In this document: positions 7,905-14,164 of the stretch, piece by piece
How the letters are laid out: each line of letters begins with the position of its first letter
How positions within the stretch are numbered: the stretch's first letter is position 1
Assembly (NCBI GenBank): GCA_937925645.1
Contig: CALAMB010000026.1
Coordinates: 1-16,702, forward strand
DNA: 16,702 nucleotides
Reading direction: 5' to 3'
From: an uncultured Acidobacteriota bacterium
GTDB lineage: Bacteria; Acidobacteriota; JAAYUB01
Notes under the pieces: model-generated
Seen by the model: only the letters and a program-made list of their open reading frames with translations
Told to the model about the DNA's origin: nothing
Databases searched by the model: none
Position numbers and translations under genes: made by a program

Positions 7905-10409
7905 TCAGAAGAGTCGCTTTTGGATCTCGGCAATGATCTCATCCTCCGGGCCCTTGCCGCGCGGGGTGGCGGCCAGGTCGATTTCCTTGCGCTCCAGCTT
8001 CTTGAGAATGGTCCCGGCCCGCTCCAGCACTGTCGGCGGCATGCCCGCCAGCCGGGCCACCTCGATTCCGTAGCTGCGGCTGCCGGTGCCCGGCGCCACC
8101 TTTCGCAGGAACACGATCTCGCCCATCCCCTCCTTGACCGTGACGCAGTAATTCTGGATGCCCGGGTAGAGGGCCGCCAGGCGGGTGATCTCGTGGTAGT
8201 GGGTGGCAAAGAGCGTCCGGGCCCGGTGGGCGGGCGTGTTGTGCAGGTACTCGGCCACGGCCCAGGCGATGGACAGCCCGTCGAAGGTGGCGGTGCCCCG
8301 GCCCACCTCGTCGAGCAGGATCAGGCTGCGCGGCGTGCAGGTGTGCAGGATGCCGGCGGTCTCCACCATCTCCACCATGAACGTGGAGCGCCCGCGGGCC
8401 AGGTTGTCGGAGGCGCCCACGCGGGTGAAGATCTGGTCCACCAGGCCGATCCGGGCGGATTCGGCGGGCACGAACGAGCCCATCTGGGCCAGGATGGCGA
8501 TGAGCGCGGTCTGGCGCAGATAGGTGCTCTTGCCTCCCATGTTGGGCCCGGTGAGGATCACCAACTGGTGGTCGGCGTCGTTGAGCAGGCAGTCGTTGGG
8601 GATGAAGGCGGGCTCGATGTGCTCGATCACGGGGTGGCGGCCGCCGGTGATCTGGATGACGGGCGAGTCGTCCACCAGCGGCTGCTGGTAGACGTGGCGC
8701 ACCGCCGCCTCGGCCAGCGAGGCCAGCACGTCCACCAGCGCGACCACCTGGGCCGACGCCTTGATCCGGGGGAACTGTTCCATCAGGCGCTGCCGGATGT
8801 CCGCGTACAGCTCCCGCTCCAGGCGGACAATCTGGTCCTCGGCGGAAAGCACTTTCTCCTCGTACTCCTTCAGCTCCTCGGTGATGAATCGCTCGGCGTT
8901 GGCCAGGGTCTGCTTGCGGATGTAAGCGGCCGGCACCGCCGCCAGGTTGGCCCGGGTGACTTCGATGTAGTAGCCGAAGACGCGGTTGTAGCCCACCTTG
9001 AGGGTGCCGATGCCGGTCCGCTCCCGCTCCTGGGCCTCCAGCCGGGCGATGAAGTGCTTGCCGCCGCGCGAGATCTCGCGCAGCTCGTCCAGCTCGGCCG
9101 AGTAGCCGGCCTTGATCACGCCGCCCTCGTTGAGGGTCGGGGGCGGATCGTCGTGGATGGCGCGTTGGAGCAGGTCGTGGACGTCGGCCAGCGGATCGAA
9201 CCGCCCGACGGCGTCCCGGAACACGGGACGCTCGAGCTGCGCGGCGAGATCGAGGAACGGCGGGAACTGGGCCAGCGAGCCGCGCAGCGCCAGCAGGTCC
9301 CGCGGCCGGGCGATGCCGGCCGAGATCTTGGACAGCAGGCGCTCCACGTCCTGGATCTCTCCCAGGCACGCCTGGATACGCTGGCGGAGCAGGTAGCCGC
9401 CCGCCAGTTCGGCGACGCCGCCCTGGCGTGCGGCGATCCGGGCGGGGTCCATGAGCGGCCGCAGGATCCAGTTTTTTAGCAGCCGCCCGCCCATGTTCGT
9501 GCCGGTGAAATCCAGCGTGTGCAGCAGGGTGTGCTTCGTGCCGCCGTCGAGGGCGCGGATCAGCTCCAGATTCGTGACGCTCTCGGTGTCCAGCTTGAGA
9601 AAGTCCGCCGCCTCGAAGTACTGGAAGGCGAGCAGGTGCTCCATGGGCAGCTTGTTGGCTTCCTGGACGTAGTGCAGCAGGACGCCGGCGGCGCTCACGG
9701 CCAGCTCCTTGCCGGCGAGGCCGAAGCCGTCGAGGGCGGCCGACTTGAAGCTGTCGAGAAACACCCGCTGGGCGAAATCGATGTGGAAGAGCCAGTCGTC
9801 CTGTTCGGTCAGGGCCGACCGGTCCAGGATGGCGCCGAATGTCCCGGTCTGGAAGAGGGGCGCGTTGGCCTTGGGAAAGAGGATCTCCGAGGGCTGGAAG
9901 TGGTTGAGCTCCACCACAAGCCGGGCGGCCGTCTCGCCGTCGGTCTGCTGGGTGACCAGCAGGTCGCCGGTGCTCACGTCGAGAAAGGCGGCGCCGAAGC
10001 CGTCGCCGCGCTGGAAGACGCAGGCGATGAAATTGTTGTCCTTCGGGTCCAGCATCACGTCTTCGGTGACGGTGCCGGGCGTGATGATCCGGGTGACCTC
10101 CCGCTTGACCAGCTTGCCCGGGCGGGGTTCCTCGAGCTGGTCGCAGATGGCCACCTTGTAGCCCTTCTTGATCAGGCGGGCGACGTAGCCGTCCACGGCG
10201 TGGTGGGGCACGCCGCACATGGGGACGGGCTGGCCGTGCTTGTCCTTGTTGCGGGAGGTGAGGGTGATCTCGAGCTCCCGGGCGGCGACGACGGCGTCCT
10301 CGAAGAACATCTCGTAGAAGTCGCCCAGGCGGAACAGGATGATCTTGCCGGGCAGCTTTCGCTTGACGTCGTGGTACTGGCGCATCATCGGGGTCAGGTT
10401 TTCGGTCAT
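7905..10409 (-). CDS. mutS: DNA mismatch repair protein MutS
   Basis: MutS recognises mismatches and small loops in newly replicated DNA and recruits MutL. The 834-residue product shows the mismatch-reading Phe-x-Glu (F31-Y-E33 in LGDFYEMFFED), the connector and lever domains, and the clamp region. The ATPase has Walker A TGPNMGGKST (about 615-625), the STFMVEM signature, Walker B LILLDEVGRGT (about 690-700) and FATHYHE. The usual C-terminal 'NLTPLEAL'-type tail is absent. Instead the protein ends with EDEIIAEIQKRLF, where QKRLF fits the QxxLF beta-clamp-binding pattern. ATG 10409 is preceded by AGGAG (10423-10419) with a 9-nt spacer. In-frame sequence upstream to 10658 is poorly conserved and crosses the promoter. 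It is the first gene of the minus-strand block, with tadA 4 nt downstream. No mutL is in the window. Confidence 0.97.
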   Translation of the reverse strand: MTENLTPMMRQYHDVKRKLPGKIILFRLGDFYEMFFEDAVVAARELEITLTSRNKDKHGQPVPMCGVPHHAVDGYVARLIKKGYKVAICDQLEEPRPGKLVKREVTRIITPGTVTEDVMLDPKDNNFIACVFQRGDGFGAAFLDVSTGDLLVTQQTDGETAARLVVELNHFQPSEILFPKANAPLFQTGTFGAILDRSALTEQDDWLFHIDFAQRVFLDSFKSAALDGFGLAGKELAVSAAGVLLHYVQEANKLPMEHLLAFQYFEAADFLKLDTESVTNLELIRALDGGTKHTLLHTLDFTGTNMGGRLLKNWILRPLMDPARIAARQGGVAELAGGYLLRQRIQACLGEIQDVERLLSKISAGIARPRDLLALRGSLAQFPPFLDLAAQLERPVFRDAVGRFDPLADVHDLLQRAIHDDPPPTLNEGGVIKAGYSAELDELREISRGGKHFIARLEAQERERTGIGTLKVGYNRVFGYYIEVTRANLAAVPAAYIRKQTLANAERFITEELKEYEEKVLSAEDQIVRLERELYADIRQRLMEQFPRIKASAQVVALVDVLASLAEAAVRHVYQQPLVDDSPVIQITGGRHPVIEHIEPAFIPNDCLLNDADHQLVILTGPNMGGKSTYLRQTALIAILAQMGSFVPAESARIGLVDQIFTRVGASDNLARGRSTFMVEMVETAGILHTCTPRSLILLDEVGRGTATFDGLSIAWAVAEYLHNTPAHRARTLFATHYHEITRLAALYPGIQNYCVTVKEGMGEIVFLRKVAPGTGSRSYGIEVARLAGMPPTVLERAGTILKKLERKEIDLAATPRGKGPEDEIIAEIQKRLF

Positions 10410-10438
10410 CGCCGGACGCTCCTGATTGGCAAATCGAT

Positions 10439-10447
10439 ATTTTAGCA
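10439..10447 (-). promoter_or_regulatory. Candidate mutS promoter (extended -10)
   Basis: On the minus strand TGCTAAAAT (10447-10439) is an extended -10 element. Transcription would begin near 10432, leaving a leader of about 23 nt that holds the AGGAG ribosome binding site. No acceptable -35 is seen at 16-18 bp spacing. The location immediately before mutS makes it the likely promoter of the whole mutS-to-ATPase block. Confidence 0.4.
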
Positions 10448-10591
10448 GAGCTTTCACCAGAGGGGGTGGCCGATTTTTCAACGCCGCCGGCCGCCGCGCC
10501 CGGCGCACCGCCTCCCGGCGGCGTCCGGAATCAGGCGGATGGCGGATTCGGAGGGATCGGCACAAATTTTTTGCTTTGATGAAAATTTTTC

Positions 10592-10619
10592 TTGGGTTTT
10601 GAAACGAAATGTGTATAAT
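10592..10619 (+). promoter_or_regulatory. Promoter of the RRM protein gene
   Basis: A perfect TATAAT at 10614-10619 is preceded by TTGGGT at 10592-10597 (three of six to TTGACA) with a 16-bp spacer. Upstream, 10563-10591 is rich in A and T tracts and could act as an UP element, in sharp contrast to the GC-rich surroundings. Transcription would start near 10626. TTGAAA at 10599-10604 is a better -35 by sequence but only 9 bp away, so it cannot serve this -10. Confidence 0.65.
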
Positions 10620-10625
10620 TCGTCC

Positions 10626-10717
10626 CGGCGTCGACCCCAAACGGGCGCGCCAGACCATTTTTTGTGACGCCCGAGCCAGCTATCAGCCGCCGTGGCCTCA
10701 CGTACAGGAGAAGTGAC
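10626..10717 (+). promoter_or_regulatory. Structured leader of the RRM gene, possible attenuator
   Basis: The predicted leader is about 92 nt, long for this compact genome. GACGCC (10666-10671) can pair with GGCGTC (10627-10632), while the overlapping CGCCCG (10668-10673) can pair with CGGGCG (10642-10647); the two pairings exclude each other. GGCG (10627-10630) can also pair with CGCC (10648-10651) around an inner CCC/GGG stem, and this is followed by six T residues (10658-10663). That looks like a weak terminator competing with an antiterminator. AGGAG at 10706-10710 is the ribosome binding site, 7 nt before ATG. No named riboswitch family is recognised. Confidence 0.35.
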
Positions 10718-10993
10718 ATGAAGATCTATGTGGGCAACCTGAGCTACTCGACCAACGAAGACCGGCTTCGCGAAAAATTCGCGGCGTTCGGCGACGTGGA
10801 AGAGGTGGCCATCCCCACCGACCGGGACTCCGGTCGCCCCCGCGGGTTCGGCTTTGTGACCATGCCGAACAATGAACAGGCCACGGCCGCCATCCAGGCT
10901 CTGAACGGAGCCGACCTCGACGGTCGCCCCATCAAGGTGAACGAAGCTCAGCCCCGCCGGAACGATGCCGGTCCGCGGCCGCGGCGTTGGTAG
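10718..10993 (+). CDS. Single-RRM RNA-binding protein
   Basis: This 91-residue protein is almost entirely one RNA recognition motif, expected to bind single-stranded RNA in the cytosol. RNP2 is IYVGNL (3-8) and RNP1 is RGFGFVTM (42-49), with the aromatic residues Tyr4, Phe44 and Phe46 that stack on bases all present. The fold continues to 'DGRPIKVNEA' (69-78). A short arginine-rich tail, RRNDAGPRPRRW, ends the protein instead of the long glycine-rich tail of some relatives. Small RRM proteins of this type occur in cyanobacteria and several other phyla, where some are cold-induced; the long leader here is compatible with post-transcriptional control, but this is inference. ATG 10718 has AGGAG 7 nt upstream. 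The gene is alone between its own promoter and terminator. Confidence 0.95.
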   Translation: MKIYVGNLSYSTNEDRLREKFAAFGDVEEVAIPTDRDSGRPRGFGFVTMPNNEQATAAIQALNGADLDGRPIKVNEAQPRRNDAGPRPRRW

Positions 10994-11040
10994 TCCCGCC
11001 GACACCTTCGAGCGCTAATCACCGAAACCACCAATTTAAA

Positions 11041-11078
11041 CTCGCCAGGGGGGCGCAAGCCCCCCTCGGCGGGTTTTT
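11041..11078 (+). terminator. Intrinsic terminator of the RRM gene
   Basis: GGGGGGC (11048-11054) and GCCCCCC (11059-11065) form a perfect 7-bp stem closed by a GCAA tetraloop (a GNRA loop). The stem extends outward through A-T and CGCC/GGCG pairs with one bulged C at 11067. TTTTT follows at 11074-11078. The position, 48 nt after the RRM stop, is right. On the minus strand the same hairpin is followed by a weaker T-rich stretch (GAGTTTAAATT), so it may also stop pilT transcripts. Confidence 0.92.
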
Positions 11079-11110
11079 GCCGTCTTCCTGAGCGGATCGG
11101 CGGTCGCCAC

Positions 11111-11130
11111 CGGCCCGCCCGGGCGGGCCG
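11111..11130. repeat. Perfect 20-bp GC palindrome between convergent genes
   Basis: The ten bases CGGCCCGCCC are followed directly by their exact reverse complement GGGCGGGCCG. It lies 20 nt beyond the pilT stop on the minus strand and about 30 nt after the RRM terminator. As RNA it would form a very stable hairpin with no T tract, so it could protect or end the pilT transcript. As DNA it could be a protein-binding site. Confidence 0.6.
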
Positions 11131-11150
11131 AGCCGTCGCGCCCCGTGCGC

Positions 11151-12254
11151 CTATGTGAACGCCACGTTGCGTTCGAAATCGGAGGCGCTGGTGGCGGCGC
11201 TCTTGGCCGTCTCGAAGTCGATGATGTCGGCCCGGTACAGCTCCATCAGGTGCTGGTCGAACGTCTGCATGCCGTACTGGTCGCGGCCGGTGGCGATGAA
11301 ATCCTTGATGCTCCCCTCTTTGTCGGGGTTCTCGATGAAATCCTTGATCGTCAGGGTGGTCCGCATGACCTCGAGCACGGCGATGCGGCCCACCTTGTCC
11401 TTGCGCCGCAGCAGCCGCTGGGAGACGACCGCGATGAGGGCGTCGGCCAGCCGCAGGCGGACGGTCTTCTGCTCACTGAGCTCGAACACGCTGACGATGC
11501 GCTGGATGGTCTTGGGGGCGTCCATCGTGTGCAGGGTGCTCAGCACCAGGTGGCCGGTCTCGGCCGCCTTCAGGGCGATGTCGATGGTTTCCCGGTCGCG
11601 CATCTCGCCCACGAGGATGATGTCGGGGTCCTGGCGCAGCGACGCCCGGAGCGCCTTGCCGAAGCTCTCGGTGTCGGAGCCCACCTCGCGCTGGATGATG
11701 GACGCCATGTTCTCGCGGTGCAGGTATTCCAGCGGGTCTTCGATGGTGACGATCTTGCACGGCTTGGACTGATTGATTTCGTCAATCATGGCCGCGAGCG
11801 TCGTGGACTTGCCGCTGCCGGTGATTCCCGTCACGAGCACGAGGCCGCGCTCCTCCCGGGCGATGGTGCGCACCACCTCGGGCAGCCCCAGTGTTTCGAT
11901 GGTGGGCACGTTGAACGGGATCAGCCGCAGCACGATGGAGAATGTGCCCCGCTGGCGGCAGATGTTGACCCGGAACCGGGACACCCCCGGCAGGGAGTAG
12001 GAACAGTCGGTGTCCTTGAGGTCGAAGATGTAGCGGTCGAGGTCGTCCGGGTGGACCAGGTTGGTGACGCTGAGGATGTGCCGGGCGATGGTCTCGGTGT
12101 CGGCCGGTTTGAGGGCCGGCAGCTGCTTGATGGGGACCACGTGGCCGTGGATGCGGTACTTCCACGGCGACCCGACGCAGAGGTGGGCATCGGAGGCCTC
12201 CACTTCCAGCGCTTTTTTCAGCACGGCCTTGAACACCTGCACCACGTCTTCCAT
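11151..12254 (-). CDS. pilT: Type IV pilus retraction ATPase (PilT family)
   Basis: PilT hexamers depolymerise the pilus at the inner membrane, driving twitching and DNA uptake. The 367-residue product has the N-terminal PAS-like region ('ASDAHLCVGSP', 20-30), Walker A GITGSGKS (143-150), an Asp-box region KIVTIEDPLEYLH (167-179), Walker B IILVGEMRD with Glu217 (212-220) and the His box HLVLSTLHT (235-243). 'GMQTFDQHLMELY' (328-340) is family-typical. The C-terminal AIRNLIRE motif of classical PilT is replaced by TIKDFIEN (302-309), so a PilU-like or lineage-specific paralogue is possible. ATG 12254 follows a GGGGGT stretch; a longer in-frame start at 12314 would run across the divergent promoter. 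It stands alone, divergent from the acyl-CoA dehydrogenase gene, with no other pilus gene in view. Confidence 0.94.
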   Translation of the reverse strand: MEDVVQVFKAVLKKALEVEASDAHLCVGSPWKYRIHGHVVPIKQLPALKPADTETIARHILSVTNLVHPDDLDRYIFDLKDTDCSYSLPGVSRFRVNICRQRGTFSIVLRLIPFNVPTIETLGLPEVVRTIAREERGLVLVTGITGSGKSTTLAAMIDEINQSKPCKIVTIEDPLEYLHRENMASIIQREVGSDTESFGKALRASLRQDPDIILVGEMRDRETIDIALKAAETGHLVLSTLHTMDAPKTIQRIVSVFELSEQKTVRLRLADALIAVVSQRLLRRKDKVGRIAVLEVMRTTLTIKDFIENPDKEGSIKDFIATGRDQYGMQTFDQHLMELYRADIIDFETAKSAATSASDFERNVAFT

Positions 12255-12294
12255 GGGCGCACCCCCAATTCGGCAATGAAAACGGGACAGGCCT

Positions 12295-12300
12295 ATGATA
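12295..12300 (-). promoter_or_regulatory. Possible pilT -10 element
   Basis: On the minus strand TATCAT (12300-12295, one mismatch to TATAAT) would give a start near 12288 and a leader of about 33 nt before the pilT ATG. No convincing -35 is seen. It overlaps the -10 of the divergent acyl-CoA dehydrogenase promoter, so the two promoters could compete. Confidence 0.2.
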
Positions 12301-12304
12301 GAAT
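12296..12304 (+). promoter_or_regulatory. Candidate promoter of the acyl-CoA dehydrogenase operon
   Basis: TGATAGAAT is an extended -10 element (TGn plus TAGAAT), the same form as before ribA and the large ATPase. Transcription would begin near 12311, giving a leader of about 33 nt with GGAGG at 12333-12337 ahead of the TTG start. The -35 region has no recognisable hexamer. Confidence 0.4.
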
Positions 12305-12343
12305 AACGCCCCATCTGAAGGGAAGCACTTTGGGAGGCGGCCG

Positions 12344-13489
12344 TTGCGTTTTGAATTCACGGAAGAACAGGAGCTGGTCCGGAGCACCGTCCGCGACTTC
12401 GCGGAACACGAGGTCCGGCCCGGCGCCGCCGCGCGGGACCGCGACAGCGACTTCCCCGCCGAACTGCTGCAGCAGCTTGGCGGCATGGGCTTCATGGGCG
12501 CGGTGATCCCGGCGGAATACGGCGGGGCCGACATCGATCCAATCGCTTACGCGCTGGTCATCGAGGAGCTGGCGCGCGTCGACGCGTCCCTGGCGGTCAC
12601 GGTGGCGGTGCACAATTCGGTGGGCGCCTGTCCCATCGTGATGTGGGGCACCGACGCGCAGAAGCGCCGGTACCTGCCGCCCATGGCCGGCGGCGAGGCG
12701 CTCGGCGCCTTCGCCCTGACCGAGCCGCAGGCCGGCTCGGACGCCGCGAACCTGAAGTGCCGCGCCGTCCGCGACGGCGACCGGTACGTCGTCAACGGGG
12801 TCAAGGCGTGGTGCACCAACGGGCCGGTGGCCGACACCATCATCCTCCTGGCCGTGACCGATCCCGGCCGGGGATCGAAGGGGATCAGCGCCTTCATCCT
12901 GGAGGCCGGCACCCCGGGGTTCCAGCCCGGCACCGTCGAGGACAAGATGGGGCTCCGCTCCTCAAAGACCTCCGAGCTGGTGCTGGATAACTGCGTCATC
13001 CCCGCGGCCAACCGCCTCGGGGACGAGGGCGACGGCCTCAAGGTGGCGCTCTCGGTGCTCTGCGCGTCGCGCACCGGCATCGGCGCCCAGGCCGTCGGCA
13101 TCGCCCAGGGCGCCTTCGAGGAGGCGCTGCGCTACGCCAAGGTCCGCGAGGCCTTCGGCCAGCCGCTGGCCGGCTTTCAGGCGACCCAGTTCAAGCTGGC
13201 CGACATGGCGACGCGAATCGAAGCCGCCCGACTGCTGGTGCTGTACGCCGCCAGCCGCACGGAGGACGTGAACCGCCGGATCTTCCGGTACAGCAGCATG
13301 TGCAAGCTGTTCGCTTCCGAGATGGCCAACGAGGTCGTGGCCCAGGCCGTCCAGATCCACGGCGGGTACGGTTTTTCCCGCGAGTACCCGGTGGAGCGGT
13401 TCTACCGCGACGCCCGCGTGACCACCATCTACGAGGGGACCAGCGAAATCCAGCGCCTCGTGATCGCCCGCGAGTTGCTGAAGGAGTAA
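12344..13489 (+). CDS. Acyl-CoA dehydrogenase (short-chain type)
   Basis: This FAD enzyme makes the alpha-beta double bond in acyl-CoA during fatty-acid or branched-chain amino-acid breakdown and passes electrons to electron-transfer flavoprotein. The 381-residue length is standard. The first family signature is FALTEPQAGSDAAN (123-136), the second is QIHGGYGFSREYPVERFYRD (337-356), and Glu364 in IYEGTSEIQ (362-370) sits at the catalytic-base position of butyryl-CoA-type dehydrogenases. Exact chain-length preference cannot be read from the sequence. The start is TTG at 12344, supported by GGAGG 6 nt upstream and by the family-typical N-terminus (RFEFTEEQELVRSTVRDFAE). No ETF or other beta-oxidation genes are near. 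The stop is 4 nt before the M50 protease start, whose ribosome binding site lies inside this gene's last codons, so the pair is co-transcribed. Confidence 0.94.
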   Translation: MRFEFTEEQELVRSTVRDFAEHEVRPGAAARDRDSDFPAELLQQLGGMGFMGAVIPAEYGGADIDPIAYALVIEELARVDASLAVTVAVHNSVGACPIVMWGTDAQKRRYLPPMAGGEALGAFALTEPQAGSDAANLKCRAVRDGDRYVVNGVKAWCTNGPVADTIILLAVTDPGRGSKGISAFILEAGTPGFQPGTVEDKMGLRSSKTSELVLDNCVIPAANRLGDEGDGLKVALSVLCASRTGIGAQAVGIAQGAFEEALRYAKVREAFGQPLAGFQATQFKLADMATRIEAARLLVLYAASRTEDVNRRIFRYSSMCKLFASEMANEVVAQAVQIHGGYGFSREYPVERFYRDARVTTIYEGTSEIQRLVIARELLKE

Positions 13490-13493
13490 GCGC

Positions 13494-14162
13494 GTGGACA
13501 TCTCCGGCTTTCTGGCCAACGCCAACTGGGGCCTGCTGCTCCTGGGTTACCCGGTGCTGCTGCTGGCGCTCACGGTGCACGAGTGCGCCCACGCCTGGAC
13601 GGCGGACCGGATGGGCGACTCGACGGCGCGGCTGCTGGGACGGGTGACGCTCAACCCCATCGCCCACATGGACCTGTTCGGCACGGTGCTGTTTCCCGTC
13701 ATGGCGTTTCTCTACCAGATTCCCCTCATCGGCTGGGCGAAGCCGGTGCCGGTGAATCCAATGCATCTGCAACGCCCGTCGCGGGACAACATGCTGATCT
13801 CGCTCGCCGGCCCCCTGAGCAATCTGGGCATGGCGGTGCTCCTGTTCGCCGCGTACGCGGCGCTGAAGCTGTCGGGGGCGGCCTTTGCGCTGCCGGAAAT
13901 GTTCGCCGACCCGCTGCTCATGTTCTTCGTCTACGGCGTCTACATCAACATGCTGCTGATGGTGTTCAACCTGCTGCCCGTGCCGCCGCTGGACGGTAGC
14001 CACATCCTGGAACACTTCCTGCCGGCGTCGTTGCGGCCGGTGTACGAGCAGATCCAGCCGTTCGGCTTTTTCATCCTGATGCTGCTGTTCATCAGCGGGA
14101 TCCTCCGCGTCGTGATCAGTCCGGTCCTGTACGTGGTCCGGCTGCTGTTCGCCTTCGTGTAG
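13494..14162 (+). CDS. M50 site-2-type membrane zinc metalloprotease
   Basis: This is a polytopic inner-membrane protease of the short site-2 protease type (222 residues, no PDZ domain). The zinc site is HECAH (His29, Glu30, His33) in the first membrane helix (about 12-34), and the second-half ligand is Asp167 in NLLPVPPLDGSH (159-170). Further hydrophobic segments lie at about 62-78, 103-124, 140-163 and 189-206. 'GRVTLNPIAHMDLFGT' (49-64) and 'GWAKPVPVNP' (80-89) are typical of the YwhC-like subgroup, whose substrates are mostly unknown. The GTG start at 13494 has AAGGAG (13481-13486) 7 nt upstream, within the end of the dehydrogenase gene. The next gene, scpA, begins 2 nt after the stop. 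Confidence 0.93.
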   Translation: MDISGFLANANWGLLLLGYPVLLLALTVHECAHAWTADRMGDSTARLLGRVTLNPIAHMDLFGTVLFPVMAFLYQIPLIGWAKPVPVNPMHLQRPSRDNMLISLAGPLSNLGMAVLLFAAYAALKLSGAAFALPEMFADPLLMFFVYGVYINMLLMVFNLLPVPPLDGSHILEHFLPASLRPVYEQIQPFGFFILMLLFISGILRVVISPVLYVVRLLFAFV

Positions 14163-14164
14163 CC

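Larger units (their letters stand above)
10410..10717. other. Divergent intergenic region between mutS and the RRM gene
   Basis: This 308-nt gap carries no convincing gene. From left to right it holds the mutS leader and extended -10 on the minus strand (10410-10447), a very GC-rich stretch (about 10480-10530), an AT-rich block with AAATTTTTTG and GAAAATTTTTC (about 10563-10591), the RRM gene promoter (10592-10619) and its leader (10626-10717). Open frames across it on the minus strand read through promoter sequence and have no protein-like character. Confidence 0.6.

Noticed and set aside
7668..9479. 603-codon open frame on the plus strand opposite mutS and tadA
   Set aside because: It is antisense to two certain genes and has no motif; a third-position GC artefact.
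10599..10604. TTGAAA as the -35 of the RRM promoter
   Set aside because: It is only 9 bp from TATAAT, far below the workable 15-19 bp.
10410..10658. Longer MutS N-terminus from 10658
   Set aside because: The extra residues run through the mutS promoter and leader and are not seen in MutS; ATG 10409 with AGGAG gives the standard N-terminus.
10478..11005. 175-codon minus-strand frame over the RRM gene
   Set aside because: It is antisense to the RRM protein and crosses its promoter; no domain is visible.
11145..12506. 453-codon plus-strand frame opposite pilT
   Set aside because: It is antisense to a gene with all PilT motifs and runs out of frame into the acyl-CoA dehydrogenase start.
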